From an uncultured Eubacterium sp. (GTDB lineage Bacteria; Bacillota; Clostridia; Lachnospirales; Lachnospiraceae), in the NCBI GenBank assembly GCA_958446835.1, contig CAUCXT010000020.1:1-49494 (forward strand): a stretch of DNA of 49,494 nucleotides, written 5' to 3'. Under the pieces are notes generated by a model that saw only the letters and a program-made list of their open reading frames with translations, did no database searches and was not told the origin of the DNA. The position numbers and the translations under genes are program-made. Position 1 is the first letter of the stretch, and each line of letters starts with the position of its first letter. Shown here in pieces: positions 8,253 to 16,184 of the stretch.

Positions 8253-8282
8253 CTATTCGTTAAACCTGAGTTTAGCGAATAG
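8253..8282. repeat. 30-bp inverted repeat upstream of the XerS-like gene (candidate dif or recombinase site)
   Basis: CTATTCGTTAAAC at 8253-8265 and GTTTAGCGAATAG at 8270-8282 are inverted repeats of 13 bases with one mismatch (a G:T pair in RNA), separated by CTGA. As recombinase half-sites they can be read as 11-bp arms around an 8-bp centre. No T-run follows, so it is a poor terminator. It ends 49 bp before the recombinase start. Streptococcal difSL sites also lie right beside xerS, which is why I consider a recombination site. Confidence 0.5.
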
Positions 8283-8331
8283 ATGTACATTACTCCACCG
8301 ACATTAAAATACACAGAAATCAGGTAAAAAT

Positions 8332-9393
8332 ATGGCAGAAAAGACATATCATGAACAGGAACGCAACAAATGTATTTTAGAACTTAGAAGGTTACAGAAC
8401 GAACTGCCAAAGTTTCTAAAGGATTATTTTCGCGGCATAGAATATTCAACAGCACCACGGACACAGATTGCTTATGCAACCGATTTAAAGACGTTCTTTG
8501 AGTATATCAAGGATACTAACTCCATGTACAGGAACACAGATATCCACGATATAGACTTGGGTATCTTAAGCAGGCTCAATGCACAGGATATTGAAGAATA
8601 TCTGGATTATCTGAAGCTGTACACTAAAAACGGACATGAATTCGCAAATGACGAACGTGCCATCAAACGTAAGATGTCAGCACTTCGCTCAATGTATCAT
8701 TATTTTCATAAGAACCGTATAATTAAGGAAAATCCCGTCACACAGGTTGACCTTCCAAAAATACATAAAAAACAGATTATACGTCTCGATGATGAAGAAG
8801 TCGATGAATTGCTCAATGTTGTCGAATCAGGTGAACATCTCACCAAAAAGCAATCTGAATGTCACGATAAGCTCAAGGTACGCGATACGGCTATATTGAC
8901 CCTGCTTCTTGGAACAGGAATCCGTGTATCTGAGTGTGTTGGAATCAATCTTGATGATGTTGACTATATCAACGATAGAATAAAGATCGTTAGAAAAGGT
9001 GGTTATGAATCCTTCGTATACTATGGGGAGGAAGTCAGGCAGGCACTTCTTGACTATATGGAAGAACGCGATGAGATTGAACCTATGGAGGGACATGAAA
9101 ACGCCCTTTTCCTCTCCTCACAGCGGCGCCGCATAACAGTCCGCAGCATTGAACTTCTTGTAAAAAAATACGCCTCCACTGTCACCGGAAAGCACATTAC
9201 TCCGCATAAGCTCAGAAGCACATACGGAACCAATCTCTATAAGGAAACCGGCGACATCTATTTAGTAGCCGATGTTCTTGGACACAGCGATGTAAATACA
9301 ACACGTAAGCACTACGCTGAGCTTGAGGAGGACAGGAAAAAGAAATTTAAGGATGCCGTCACCCTGCGGCATAACGAAAATCCTAACGAATAA
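8332..9393 (+). CDS. xerS: Tyrosine recombinase, XerS-like (single chromosome-dimer resolvase)
   Basis: The protein has 353 residues, longer than XerC or XerD (about 300) and close to streptococcal XerS (about 356). The N-terminal part, with a leading helical segment, a core-binding domain to about residue 140 and KMSALRSMYHYF at 114-125, resembles XerS as I recall it. The catalytic set is complete: Arg198 (GTGIRVSE), Lys222, His292 and Arg295 (HKLR), His318 (LGHSD), Tyr328. It probably resolves chromosome dimers at a dif site, alone rather than as a XerC/D pair. No phage genes or tRNA lie nearby, which argues against a mobile-element integrase. A terminator follows at 9427. Confidence 0.8.
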   Translation: MAEKTYHEQERNKCILELRRLQNELPKFLKDYFRGIEYSTAPRTQIAYATDLKTFFEYIKDTNSMYRNTDIHDIDLGILSRLNAQDIEEYLDYLKLYTKNGHEFANDERAIKRKMSALRSMYHYFHKNRIIKENPVTQVDLPKIHKKQIIRLDDEEVDELLNVVESGEHLTKKQSECHDKLKVRDTAILTLLLGTGIRVSECVGINLDDVDYINDRIKIVRKGGYESFVYYGEEVRQALLDYMEERDEIEPMEGHENALFLSSQRRRITVRSIELLVKKYASTVTGKHITPHKLRSTYGTNLYKETGDIYLVADVLGHSDVNTTRKHYAELEEDRKKKFKDAVTLRHNENPNE

Positions 9394-9426
9394 TCGAAAC
9401 AAAAATAAGAGAAATAGTTCATTTTA

Positions 9427-9463
9427 TTGAGGCTAGCTTTAATCCTAGCCTCAATGTTTTTGT
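9427..9463 (+). terminator. Rho-independent terminator after the recombinase gene
   Basis: TTGAGGCTAG at 9427-9436 pairs perfectly with CTAGCCTCAA at 9445-9454 around an eight-base loop, followed by TGTTTTTGT. It ends the plus-strand block; the next gene is on the minus strand, and its stop codon lies only about 40 bp further on. Confidence 0.9.
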
Positions 9464-9503
9464 AATTTTACTTCAATATTTCGCATCTATATAAGTCAAT
9501 ATG

Positions 9504-11066
9504 CTAATCAACCTTCTGTAACTCAATCTCCAACACACCTATATTTCCATACACATCTGAGGCGCTGAAACGAATACTTACTCTTCCATTCTCCTCTGAA
9601 AGCTCATATATCAATGAGTCATCAGCTAGTTTACATAAATCCGTTACTGTAACCATCCCCTTGATGTAGTCCGGATTTTCAATCTGTGCCTGGTTTATTT
9701 CGGTTATTTCCCTATTGAGTGCAATAACCGGAGGCGTTGTATCCATAACATGCAGATAACACCTCTTCTCTAAATATGTTCCATAGACATCCGCAGAGTA
9801 GAATTTTACCAGATAATCGCCCGGAAGCAGAAAGCCATTGATGTTCATTCCCGCAATCTGTGCCTCATTGTAAGCGGACAAATCAAATCTTTCCATAAGA
9901 TATTTACCTATATCCTCACCCGATTCGTCCGTAAGCTTCACATCATTAAAAAACACCTTTATCAATGTACTTCCTGTCTCTGCGTCTATGAGTGAATATG
10001 CAGCCTGCCCGAACTCTGCAGTTTTATCAGAGACATTGTCTATCGCTCCAAGCCTGTATGGACTGAATACATAATTCGCCGCACTATCAGTCGGGTCACA
10101 GCCATATCCATCCGGAATCTCCGGTAAGCCTCCCGCTATAAAATATTTAGAATCCATTGTCGAATTGACAACCGTGTACAAGTCATCATACGCTTCACCG
10201 TTTAAAAACTGGTGATTATACAGCTCACTGTCCTGATAGCTTTTACATATAATCACCTCAGCGGTGGATGGCACATTCTCATATATCGCCTTAGCACTTG
10301 ATACGGACAAAGTAATTCCACCACAATCATAATATTCACTTATACTGTTGCTGCCTGCATTTATACTACCACTACCACCATTTATATCATCACTTCCTGC
10401 GTTAATACTAGCATTGCCCCCATTTACATCTGCACTTCCTTCATTCTCATACCCTGAATTTTCTGCATCTGTATTTGAATTATTATTTCTCTCATATTTC
10501 TTTATGCTGTCATACGAATCCTTCACAATCGAATTATAATTGTTGTTTTCCGTATAAAGAGCTGAATGAAATTCTATCCCATTGACCAGTGAATAATACT
10601 GGACATAATATTCCTCTTCATTGTACGTTAACTCTTTCCAGAGCATCTTGGTCGACGCAGACAGGGTATCCTTTAGAACCACCTGATTTTTGCTATCCAG
10701 ATACTCTATCACATCACTTCCGATATTACACATCGCCGCCCCTGCAAGCTCTATAAGCTCTCCGTCAGGATTGACGGTACAGTATGCTATAGCTCCATCT
10801 TCAACAAACACATACACCTTATATCTGGAAATTGTATCTAATATATCTTCGTAAGTAGAGGTACCCTGTTGCTCCGTTCCACTTGCAACAAGTGTAGTCT
10901 CTTCTGCACTGTTATCCCCATTTGAATTATTATATCCCCGCAATATAATACTGGCAGCAATCAGACAAATTGCTGCCAGCATTACAACAACCAGAATATA
11001 ATATACCTTATTATTCTTATTATTGCGTATACTTGTAAGGATACTTCTATTCTTCTTGTAATACAT
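9504..11066 (-). CDS. Membrane-anchored protein with degenerate L,D-transpeptidase domain and Ig-like C-terminus
   Basis: The product has 520 residues from ATG 11066, preceded by GAAGG; an upstream TTG is less likely. Residues 22-42 form one membrane segment. Residues about 82-275 follow the clostridial L,D-transpeptidase (YkuD) pattern: YVFVEDG, then LWKELTY, YYVQYYS, EFHSALY (165-171), and finally SAKAIYENVPSTAEVIIC (257-274). The catalytic motif, normally SHGCIRL, reads DCGGITL at 247-253, so glycine replaces the nucleophilic cysteine and threonine the arginine. A 70-residue Asn/Gly/Ser linker (177-246) is inserted before it. The C-terminus has DTTPPVIAL near 442, typical of Ig-like repeats. 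It is probably an inactive wall-binding protein. It may be alone in its transcript. Confidence 0.6.
   Translation of the reverse strand: MYYKKNRSILTSIRNNKNNKVYYILVVVMLAAICLIAASIILRGYNNSNGDNSAEETTLVASGTEQQGTSTYEDILDTISRYKVYVFVEDGAIAYCTVNPDGELIELAGAAMCNIGSDVIEYLDSKNQVVLKDTLSASTKMLWKELTYNEEEYYVQYYSLVNGIEFHSALYTENNNYNSIVKDSYDSIKKYERNNNSNTDAENSGYENEGSADVNGGNASINAGSDDINGGSGSINAGSNSISEYYDCGGITLSVSSAKAIYENVPSTAEVIICKSYQDSELYNHQFLNGEAYDDLYTVVNSTMDSKYFIAGGLPEIPDGYGCDPTDSAANYVFSPYRLGAIDNVSDKTAEFGQAAYSLIDAETGSTLIKVFFNDVKLTDESGEDIGKYLMERFDLSAYNEAQIAGMNINGFLLPGDYLVKFYSADVYGTYLEKRCYLHVMDTTPPVIALNREITEINQAQIENPDYIKGMVTVTDLCKLADDSLIYELSEENGRVSIRFSASDVYGNIGVLEIELQKVD
10338..10424 (-). repeat. Asn/Gly/Ser repeat inside the degenerate transpeptidase gene
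   Basis: This codes for residues 215-243: NGG-NA-SINAGS, DDINGGSG-SINAGS, NSI. The SINAGS unit occurs twice and NGG twice, at the DNA level as imperfect copies. The repeat lies within the linker that splits the transpeptidase-like domain, and probably arose by slippage or unequal crossing-over. Confidence 0.6.
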
Positions 11067-11223
11067 AAATCCCTTCACTTTCAAAATCAATACAAAAATT
11101 ACTCATAATCGAGTCAAATTACCGAGTGAATAATTCAAACCCAACACCCAGTTGTACTCAAATTCTCAATTCCGGCAGTTATATGAATCACTCTCGGAAC
11201 ATGATAACAGAATACGGTGTTAA

Positions 11224-11865
11224 CTAGATTGTTCCACCGGCATACTCCTGCTTGGTCTTAATATACTGCTTAAGAAGTTCAACTGTTCCGTCAACACCTA
11301 AAATACTGGAGTCAATACATAAATCATAGCTCTTAGAATCTCCCCACTTCTTACTTGAATAATAGTTATAGTAATTAGCTCTCTTCTTATCAGTCTTTAT
11401 GCAGAGATCCTTAGCCTTCTCATCTGTATATCCGTAAAGTCTCTTTATACGTGCTACCTTGGCATCCATCTGTGCTTTAATAAATACCTTTATAGTATTA
11501 TCATGCTCCTCAAGAGCATAATCTGCACAACGTCCTACAATAATACAGCTCTCAGTATCAGCAAGCTTCTTAATAGCATCAAACTGCGCTAAAAATACCT
11601 TATGATTCAAAGGCATGTCAATGAATGATGATGTTGAATAGCCCATAGAATATGTATCCATCACTAATGAATACAGGAAACTGTTAGTAGGCTTCTCATC
11701 ATGATTATGGAAAAGCTCTTCGCACATACCACTCTCTTTCGAGGCCAATGCAAGCAGCTCCTTATCGTAACACTTAATCCCCATATCAGCGGCAAGCTTA
11801 CGTCCTATCTCTCGTCCTGCACTTCCGTACTCTCGTCCTATTGTGATTACTAATGGTTTACTCAT
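11224..11865 (-). CDS. Cytidylate kinase-like family protein
   Basis: The protein has 213 residues and belongs to the cytidylate-kinase-like P-loop family common in Clostridia. The nucleotide loop is GREYGSAGREIG at 10-21, later IIVGRCADY near 97-105, and a long basic helical lid (DKKRANYYNYY) near 158. ATG 11865 has AAGGGAG nine bases upstream; earlier in-frame ATGs lack one. These proteins differ from true Cmk, which is usually elsewhere in the genome, and the substrate is not established. It is monocistronic, with a terminator region from cstA upstream and a mostly featureless 157-bp gap before the next gene. Family assignment is firm, activity is not. Confidence 0.85.
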   Translation of the reverse strand: MSKPLVITIGREYGSAGREIGRKLAADMGIKCYDKELLALASKESGMCEELFHNHDEKPTNSFLYSLVMDTYSMGYSTSSFIDMPLNHKVFLAQFDAIKKLADTESCIIVGRCADYALEEHDNTIKVFIKAQMDAKVARIKRLYGYTDEKAKDLCIKTDKKRANYYNYYSSKKWGDSKSYDLCIDSSILGVDGTVELLKQYIKTKQEYAGGTI

Positions 11866-11982
11866 ATGAACCGCTCCCTTCATGTATCTGTAAATTCGCA
11901 GATAACTCTTTTCTATGATGTTCATTATACACCAATTTACAGATTATTTCCACCTTTTTTTGTACAAAATAATGCACATTTG

Positions 11983-12031
11983 AAAAACAACTCAGAACCG
12001 AACTATGAATAAAGTCCGACCCTGAGTTGTT
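11983..12031 (-). terminator. Terminator after cstA
   Basis: On the minus strand AACAACTCAG (12022-12031) pairs with CTGAGTTGTT (11986-11995), and the run continues into TTTTT-C at 11987-11982. The loop is long, 26 bases. It lies about 70 bp after the cstA stop. Confidence 0.7.
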
Positions 12032-12099
12032 AATTTCAACAATCAAAACTGCAATACATGATTATCAAGTTAATGTATTTCATTTATCAATTAAATATA

Positions 12100-13839
12100 T
12101 TATTTCGCAGCAGCCTTTTTCTTCTTTCCAAACAATGTATCCCATCCCTCAATAACAAGGAATATGGCGAGTACTACAAGAAGTGCACCGATAACCGCCT
12201 GTGCCCAAGGCCCCCAATCGGCACCACCCTTAGCAATAATGCCAATCTGATTCTTGATTGTAAGACATAATGAACAGATTGTTACTACAATCATAAATGC
12301 CATAGGAATTAAGAACATCTTGTTGTTCTTTCCGCAGTTGGCAAGCCATGCTGCAACAGCTAAAAGACCGATTCCTGCAAGAAGCTGGTTAGCTGCTCCG
12401 AAAAGTCCCCATATCTTAGAGTAACCTGTCATACCAAGTGCAACTCCAAGTACAACTGTGAGAATAGTTGCAAAATAAGGATTGACAAGAACCTTCTTCC
12501 ATCCACTCTTTACATCCTTTGCAGTCTGTCCCGGCTCAAGCCAGAACTCCTGGAACATGAAACGTGCAAGACGTGTCGCTGTATCAAGTGATGTAAGACA
12601 GAAGGCTGAATATGTAAGTGTAAGTAATGTTCTTAAAATCTTAACAGCGTTAGAACCAAGCCCTGAATACATGTTGGCAATACCACCTGCGAAAATACCT
12701 GTTGCTCCGACAAGCTTGGTATCAGGATTAGCTGCATTGTACTTATATGCGTAATTGATAGCGCATACAGTCACAACTGCAAGAACACACTCAAGAAGCA
12801 TTCCGCCGTAAGCGATAGGCTTGGCATCCTTCTCCTTATCAAGCTGCTTGGATGTTGTACCTGATGATACAAGTGAATGGAAACCTGATATGGCACCACA
12901 TGCAACTGTTGTAAAGAGAACAGGGAACATATACTGTACACCGTTTCCGTTGTCGATTGCAAATCCCTCAAATGCCTGAAGACCATCAGCCCCGCCTAAG
13001 TTAGCATGAGATACTACTACTCCGACAAGTGCAACTGCAAGCATGGCATAAAGAAGAAATGAGCTCAAGTAATCACGAGGCTGAAGTAAAATCCACACAG
13101 GTGTTACAGAAGCAACTGCAATATAAAAACCTACAATAATCATCCATGCCTTATATGAAAGGTAAATAGGATGAAAATTCATTCCTACTGCCATACATGC
13201 AACAATGGCAAGAACACCGATTATTGTTGCAACCCCCATAGGAACATTTCTTCTATATACAAGGAAACCAAAAATAATAGCAATTACAATAAATAAGAGC
13301 GATACCATTGCAACAGAGGCATTCGTATCCTTAACTGCTTCACTGACAGCAGTTCCGGCAGCATTTGTTGTTCCGAATGTACCTGCAACGATGGAAGCAA
13401 ACGCAGCCACAACAAGGATAAGAGTAAGGTATGCGAAGATAATAAAGAGTCTCTTTGCTCTCTTTCCCATATTGACTGAAATAATCTCACCGATTGACTG
13501 GCCCTTGTGGCGAAGTGATGCAAATAATGCACCGAAATCATGCACACCGCCGAAGAATATACCTCCGACTAATACCCACAAAACAACAGGAACCCAGCCA
13601 AAAATAGCAGCCCCGATAGGTCCTGTTATAGGTCCTGCACCTGCGATAGATGAAAAATGATGTCCCATAAGAACTGGCGCCTTCGCCGGAACATAATCTA
13701 CACCGTCCTCTAACTCATGAGCCGGTGTCGGAGTGTCACTCTCGCCTACACCCCACTGTTTACAAAGCCATCTGCCGTAGAAAATATAACCACAGACAAG
13801 GATTGCAATACAGACTAAGAGAAGTACTAATGAATTCAT
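12100..13839 (-). CDS. cstA: Carbon starvation protein A family transporter (CstA/BtsT type)
   Basis: The product has 579 residues with around 15 hydrophobic segments. CstA-family proteins import peptides and/or pyruvate when carbon is scarce. Family features near the N-terminus are HHFSSIAGAGPITGPI (about 60-75), GGVHDFGALFASLRHKGQSIGE (about 97-118), and the long run of membrane helices that follows; FHSLVSSGTTSKQ lies near residue 321. It is shorter than E. coli CstA (about 700), as is usual in Firmicutes. The C-terminus is KKKK-rich and cytoplasmic. It starts two bases after the stop of an upstream small gene, so the pair is co-translated. No two-component regulator is nearby, unlike the BtsSR arrangement in Enterobacteria. 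The actual substrate cannot be told from sequence. Confidence 0.93.
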   Translation of the reverse strand: MNSLVLLLVCIAILVCGYIFYGRWLCKQWGVGESDTPTPAHELEDGVDYVPAKAPVLMGHHFSSIAGAGPITGPIGAAIFGWVPVVLWVLVGGIFFGGVHDFGALFASLRHKGQSIGEIISVNMGKRAKRLFIIFAYLTLILVVAAFASIVAGTFGTTNAAGTAVSEAVKDTNASVAMVSLLFIVIAIIFGFLVYRRNVPMGVATIIGVLAIVACMAVGMNFHPIYLSYKAWMIIVGFYIAVASVTPVWILLQPRDYLSSFLLYAMLAVALVGVVVSHANLGGADGLQAFEGFAIDNGNGVQYMFPVLFTTVACGAISGFHSLVSSGTTSKQLDKEKDAKPIAYGGMLLECVLAVVTVCAINYAYKYNAANPDTKLVGATGIFAGGIANMYSGLGSNAVKILRTLLTLTYSAFCLTSLDTATRLARFMFQEFWLEPGQTAKDVKSGWKKVLVNPYFATILTVVLGVALGMTGYSKIWGLFGAANQLLAGIGLLAVAAWLANCGKNNKMFLIPMAFMIVVTICSLCLTIKNQIGIIAKGGADWGPWAQAVIGALLVVLAIFLVIEGWDTLFGKKKKAAAK

Positions 13840-13841
13840 TG

Positions 13842-14462
13842 TTAACTCTCCTTTTCCTTTTTGTGATAAAATATTTTTTTCATAAATTTCGCTGATGACT
13901 TTCCGGAAAAGTTACTGTCGATAATGGAATCATCAAAAACGGCAACAACATTATGATAATCCATCCAACCATGCAGTGAAAAATGAAAACTTTTGTAAAT
14001 GCGGGTCTTTTTGATAGCGCGAAGCACATCTGCCTCACATGAATCACATAAAAAAACCGCTGTCAGATATGTATACATGTGTCCCGGACCGACATTCAGT
14101 CTATCCATTCCATCATTATACACATAATCCTTACATTTCTTAAATAAATCCATGGTAAGCTTCGGCATACTGAACAGGTATAGGAACTCTTCGCGGTCTG
14201 CCGACCACAGCTCCGCCTTCTGGGATATAACATACTTCTGGGAGTGCTCAAAGAAATCACACCTTGCAACAAGCGGGTATTCATTCTGCTCTACAGCTTC
14301 TATGACTTCTTCATCGGACTTTCCCTTAGCCGCACCGCCCTCACGCACCGCCGATTCTCCACCGTCAAACCTGTGAATATTATAGTAAGACTTATAGACT
14401 CTCAATAATGTTTCACACGCCTGCGAACGTGTCAGCGAAAATACTTTCTTAGAACAATGCAT
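13842..14462 (-). CDS. Uncharacterised protein co-transcribed with cstA
   Basis: I do not recognise a characterised family in this 206-residue protein. It is soluble, with no signal peptide or membrane segment, has an acidic middle (DEEVIEAVEQNE) and several aromatic-rich stretches (YVYNDGMDRLN, GHMYTYLTAVFLC, FHFSLHGWMDYHN), and ends in a basic KKIFYHKKEKES. The first 35 residues resemble a small helical motif. ATG 14462 follows AAGGA. The stop is two bases from the cstA start, so it most likely acts with the transporter, for instance as a cytoplasmic accessory or sensor; this is inference from position only. Confidence 0.75.
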   Translation of the reverse strand: MHCSKKVFSLTRSQACETLLRVYKSYYNIHRFDGGESAVREGGAAKGKSDEEVIEAVEQNEYPLVARCDFFEHSQKYVISQKAELWSADREEFLYLFSMPKLTMDLFKKCKDYVYNDGMDRLNVGPGHMYTYLTAVFLCDSCEADVLRAIKKTRIYKSFHFSLHGWMDYHNVVAVFDDSIIDSNFSGKSSAKFMKKIFYHKKEKES

Positions 14463-14512
14463 AATGTTTCAATCCTTATTTTTTGCTTTCTTATAATTAT
14501 CAAATTTATTTA

Positions 14513-14542
14513 AAAAATGATTATTGTAAGAATATCATTTTT
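14513..14542 (-). terminator. Weak AT-rich hairpin after rluD
   Basis: AAAAATGAT (14513-14521) and ATCATTTTT (14534-14542) form a nine-pair, A/T-rich stem with a 12-base loop, just after the rluD stop. It could terminate the rluD transcript before the cstA operon, but the stem is weak. Confidence 0.4.
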
Positions 14543-14575
14543 ATTTAAGGATTTCAATAGAAAATTTATATTTTT

Positions 14576-15529
14576 TTAAGATTTTATTTTACACAGCAAT
14601 TGGGTAAAGTAGTAAGGCAGTGGTGCCTCAAATTCCATGTACTCTCCGGTTCTTGGATGGTTGAAGCCGAGTATTCTAGCATGCAGGGTCTGTCCCTGAA
14701 GCTTATAAGGTGACTTGTAAGGGCAATATAGCTCATCACCAAGAAGCGGGTGCCCTATGCTTGCCATGTGGACGCGAATCTGGTGCGTTCTTCCTGTCTC
14801 AAGTGTACAGCGGATGTAGGAAAACTTGTCATAGCTTTCTAATACCTCATAATGTGTCACGGCACGCTTGCCATCCTTGACAATCGCCATCTTCTTTCTG
14901 TCCGCACTGCTCCTGCCAAGAGGCGCATCGACTGTGCCTGTCATATCATTGAAATGACCGTAGCATATCGCCTCATAATGCCTTGTGATTGAGTGAACCT
15001 TGAGCTGCTCAGACAACGACTGGTGTGCAAAATCATTCTTGCACACTACAAGAGCTCCGGTCGTATCCATATCTATCCTGTGTACAATTCCCGGTCGTAA
15101 TATTCCGTTTATTCCCGAAAGATTATCCTTGCAGTGATACAAGAGAGCATTTACAAGTGTTCCGGTGTAATGTCCCGGTGCCGGATGAACAACCATTCCC
15201 TTCGGCTTATTTACCACAATAAGGTCCTCATCCTCATACAGAATGTCGAGCGGTATATCCTCCGGCTCAACATTGAGCTCCTCAGGCTCAGGAATAATCA
15301 GAGAAATTGTATCCCCCTGAGCAAGCTTATAGTTAGCCTTGACCGGCTTAAAATCATCATTATTGTTTTTTGCACACTGCACCCGTCCGTCCTTTATAAG
15401 CTTTTGAAGCTGGCTCCGCGAAAAAGACGAAAGCATGTCGGCAAGATACTTGTCGACACGCTCCCCTGTATTTTCATTATCAACTTCAACATAGAACGGC
15501 TCATTATATTCAAAAATAAAGTCATTCAT
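14576..15529 (-). CDS. rluD: RluA-family 23S rRNA pseudouridine synthase (RluD-like)
   Basis: The enzyme isomerises uridines to pseudouridine in large-subunit rRNA. The 317 residues contain an S4 RNA-binding domain at about 22-80 and the RluA catalytic domain from about 95. The catalytic motif is HRIDMDTTG at 150-158, with Asp153 as the nucleophile; GRTHQIRVHMASIGHPLLGD follows near 244-263, the second family signature. It is the gene downstream of lspA, the usual order in Firmicutes (lspA-rluD, near the ylm cluster). The nearest Bacillus relative is YlyB. Which rRNA positions it modifies is inferred from the RluD likeness. Confidence 0.93.
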   Translation of the reverse strand: MNDFIFEYNEPFYVEVDNENTGERVDKYLADMLSSFSRSQLQKLIKDGRVQCAKNNNDDFKPVKANYKLAQGDTISLIIPEPEELNVEPEDIPLDILYEDEDLIVVNKPKGMVVHPAPGHYTGTLVNALLYHCKDNLSGINGILRPGIVHRIDMDTTGALVVCKNDFAHQSLSEQLKVHSITRHYEAICYGHFNDMTGTVDAPLGRSSADRKKMAIVKDGKRAVTHYEVLESYDKFSYIRCTLETGRTHQIRVHMASIGHPLLGDELYCPYKSPYKLQGQTLHARILGFNHPRTGEYMEFEAPLPYYFTQLLCKIKS

Positions 15530-15613
15530 TATTAAATCCTCAATTCTTAATATAGATATTCTTAAAATAGAAGCTTCAGATGCACACTGCTTCCAACCGC
15601 CCTGTGCTCATTC

Positions 15614-16159
15614 CTACCCCACAGTCTTCTTTTTTGTCTTATTGTTTTTGAATGAGAACACCCTGCTCATCTCATCCTCATCCTTATATACAAAGACAAG
15701 AAGTATAATCGCCGCTATACATGCGACTACAATATAGCAGTCTGCTACATTAAAGATTGGAAAGTCAATCAGTTCAAAATACAGAAAATCCTGAACATAG
15801 CCATACACGCTCCTGTCAATGCGGTTGCCTATGGCTCCGGCAAACAGCATAATTGCTATGATATTTAACGGCAGCATGCGCTTTGATACCGGAATTCTCT
15901 GATAAAGCACTGCGACAACAATTGCAATGATAATCGGAAGCCAGTTGAGAATGACATTTCCACCCAACATTCCCCATGCCGCACCGTCATTCTGAGTCCA
16001 TGTAAATGAAAATACACCCTTTATCACCGAAATAGGACCATTTGCACGTAGGCTTGTATTTGCCCAATATTTTGTGAGCTGGTCTATTCCAACCAGTATA
16101 CCTGCTATAGGGATAGATAGTAACATCTGTAACAGAGATTTATGTTTTATATTATCCAT
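15614..16159 (-). CDS. lspA: Lipoprotein signal peptidase (signal peptidase II)
   Basis: LspA removes signal peptides from diacylated prolipoproteins in the membrane. The 181-residue protein has four membrane segments and the expected signatures: DQLTK at 26-30, WTQNDGAAWGM near 54-64, GNRIDR then VQDFL with Asp124, and FNVAD with Asp140. Asp124 and Asp140 should be the catalytic pair. The C-terminus extends about 20 residues beyond the usual end as a basic tail (FKNNKTKKK). It sits between aroB and rluD. DacF in this window carries a lipobox and would be a substrate. Confidence 0.95.
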   Translation of the reverse strand: MDNIKHKSLLQMLLSIPIAGILVGIDQLTKYWANTSLRANGPISVIKGVFSFTWTQNDGAAWGMLGGNVILNWLPIIIAIVVAVLYQRIPVSKRMLPLNIIAIMLFAGAIGNRIDRSVYGYVQDFLYFELIDFPIFNVADCYIVVACIAAIILLVFVYKDEDEMSRVFSFKNNKTKKKTVG

Positions 16160-16184
16160 GATAACCTCACTTTGTGTTTATTCA

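Noticed and set aside
8332..9393. Recombinase as integrase of a mobile element
   Set aside because: No tRNA, excisionase, phage or conjugation genes lie nearby, and the protein length and context fit XerS better.
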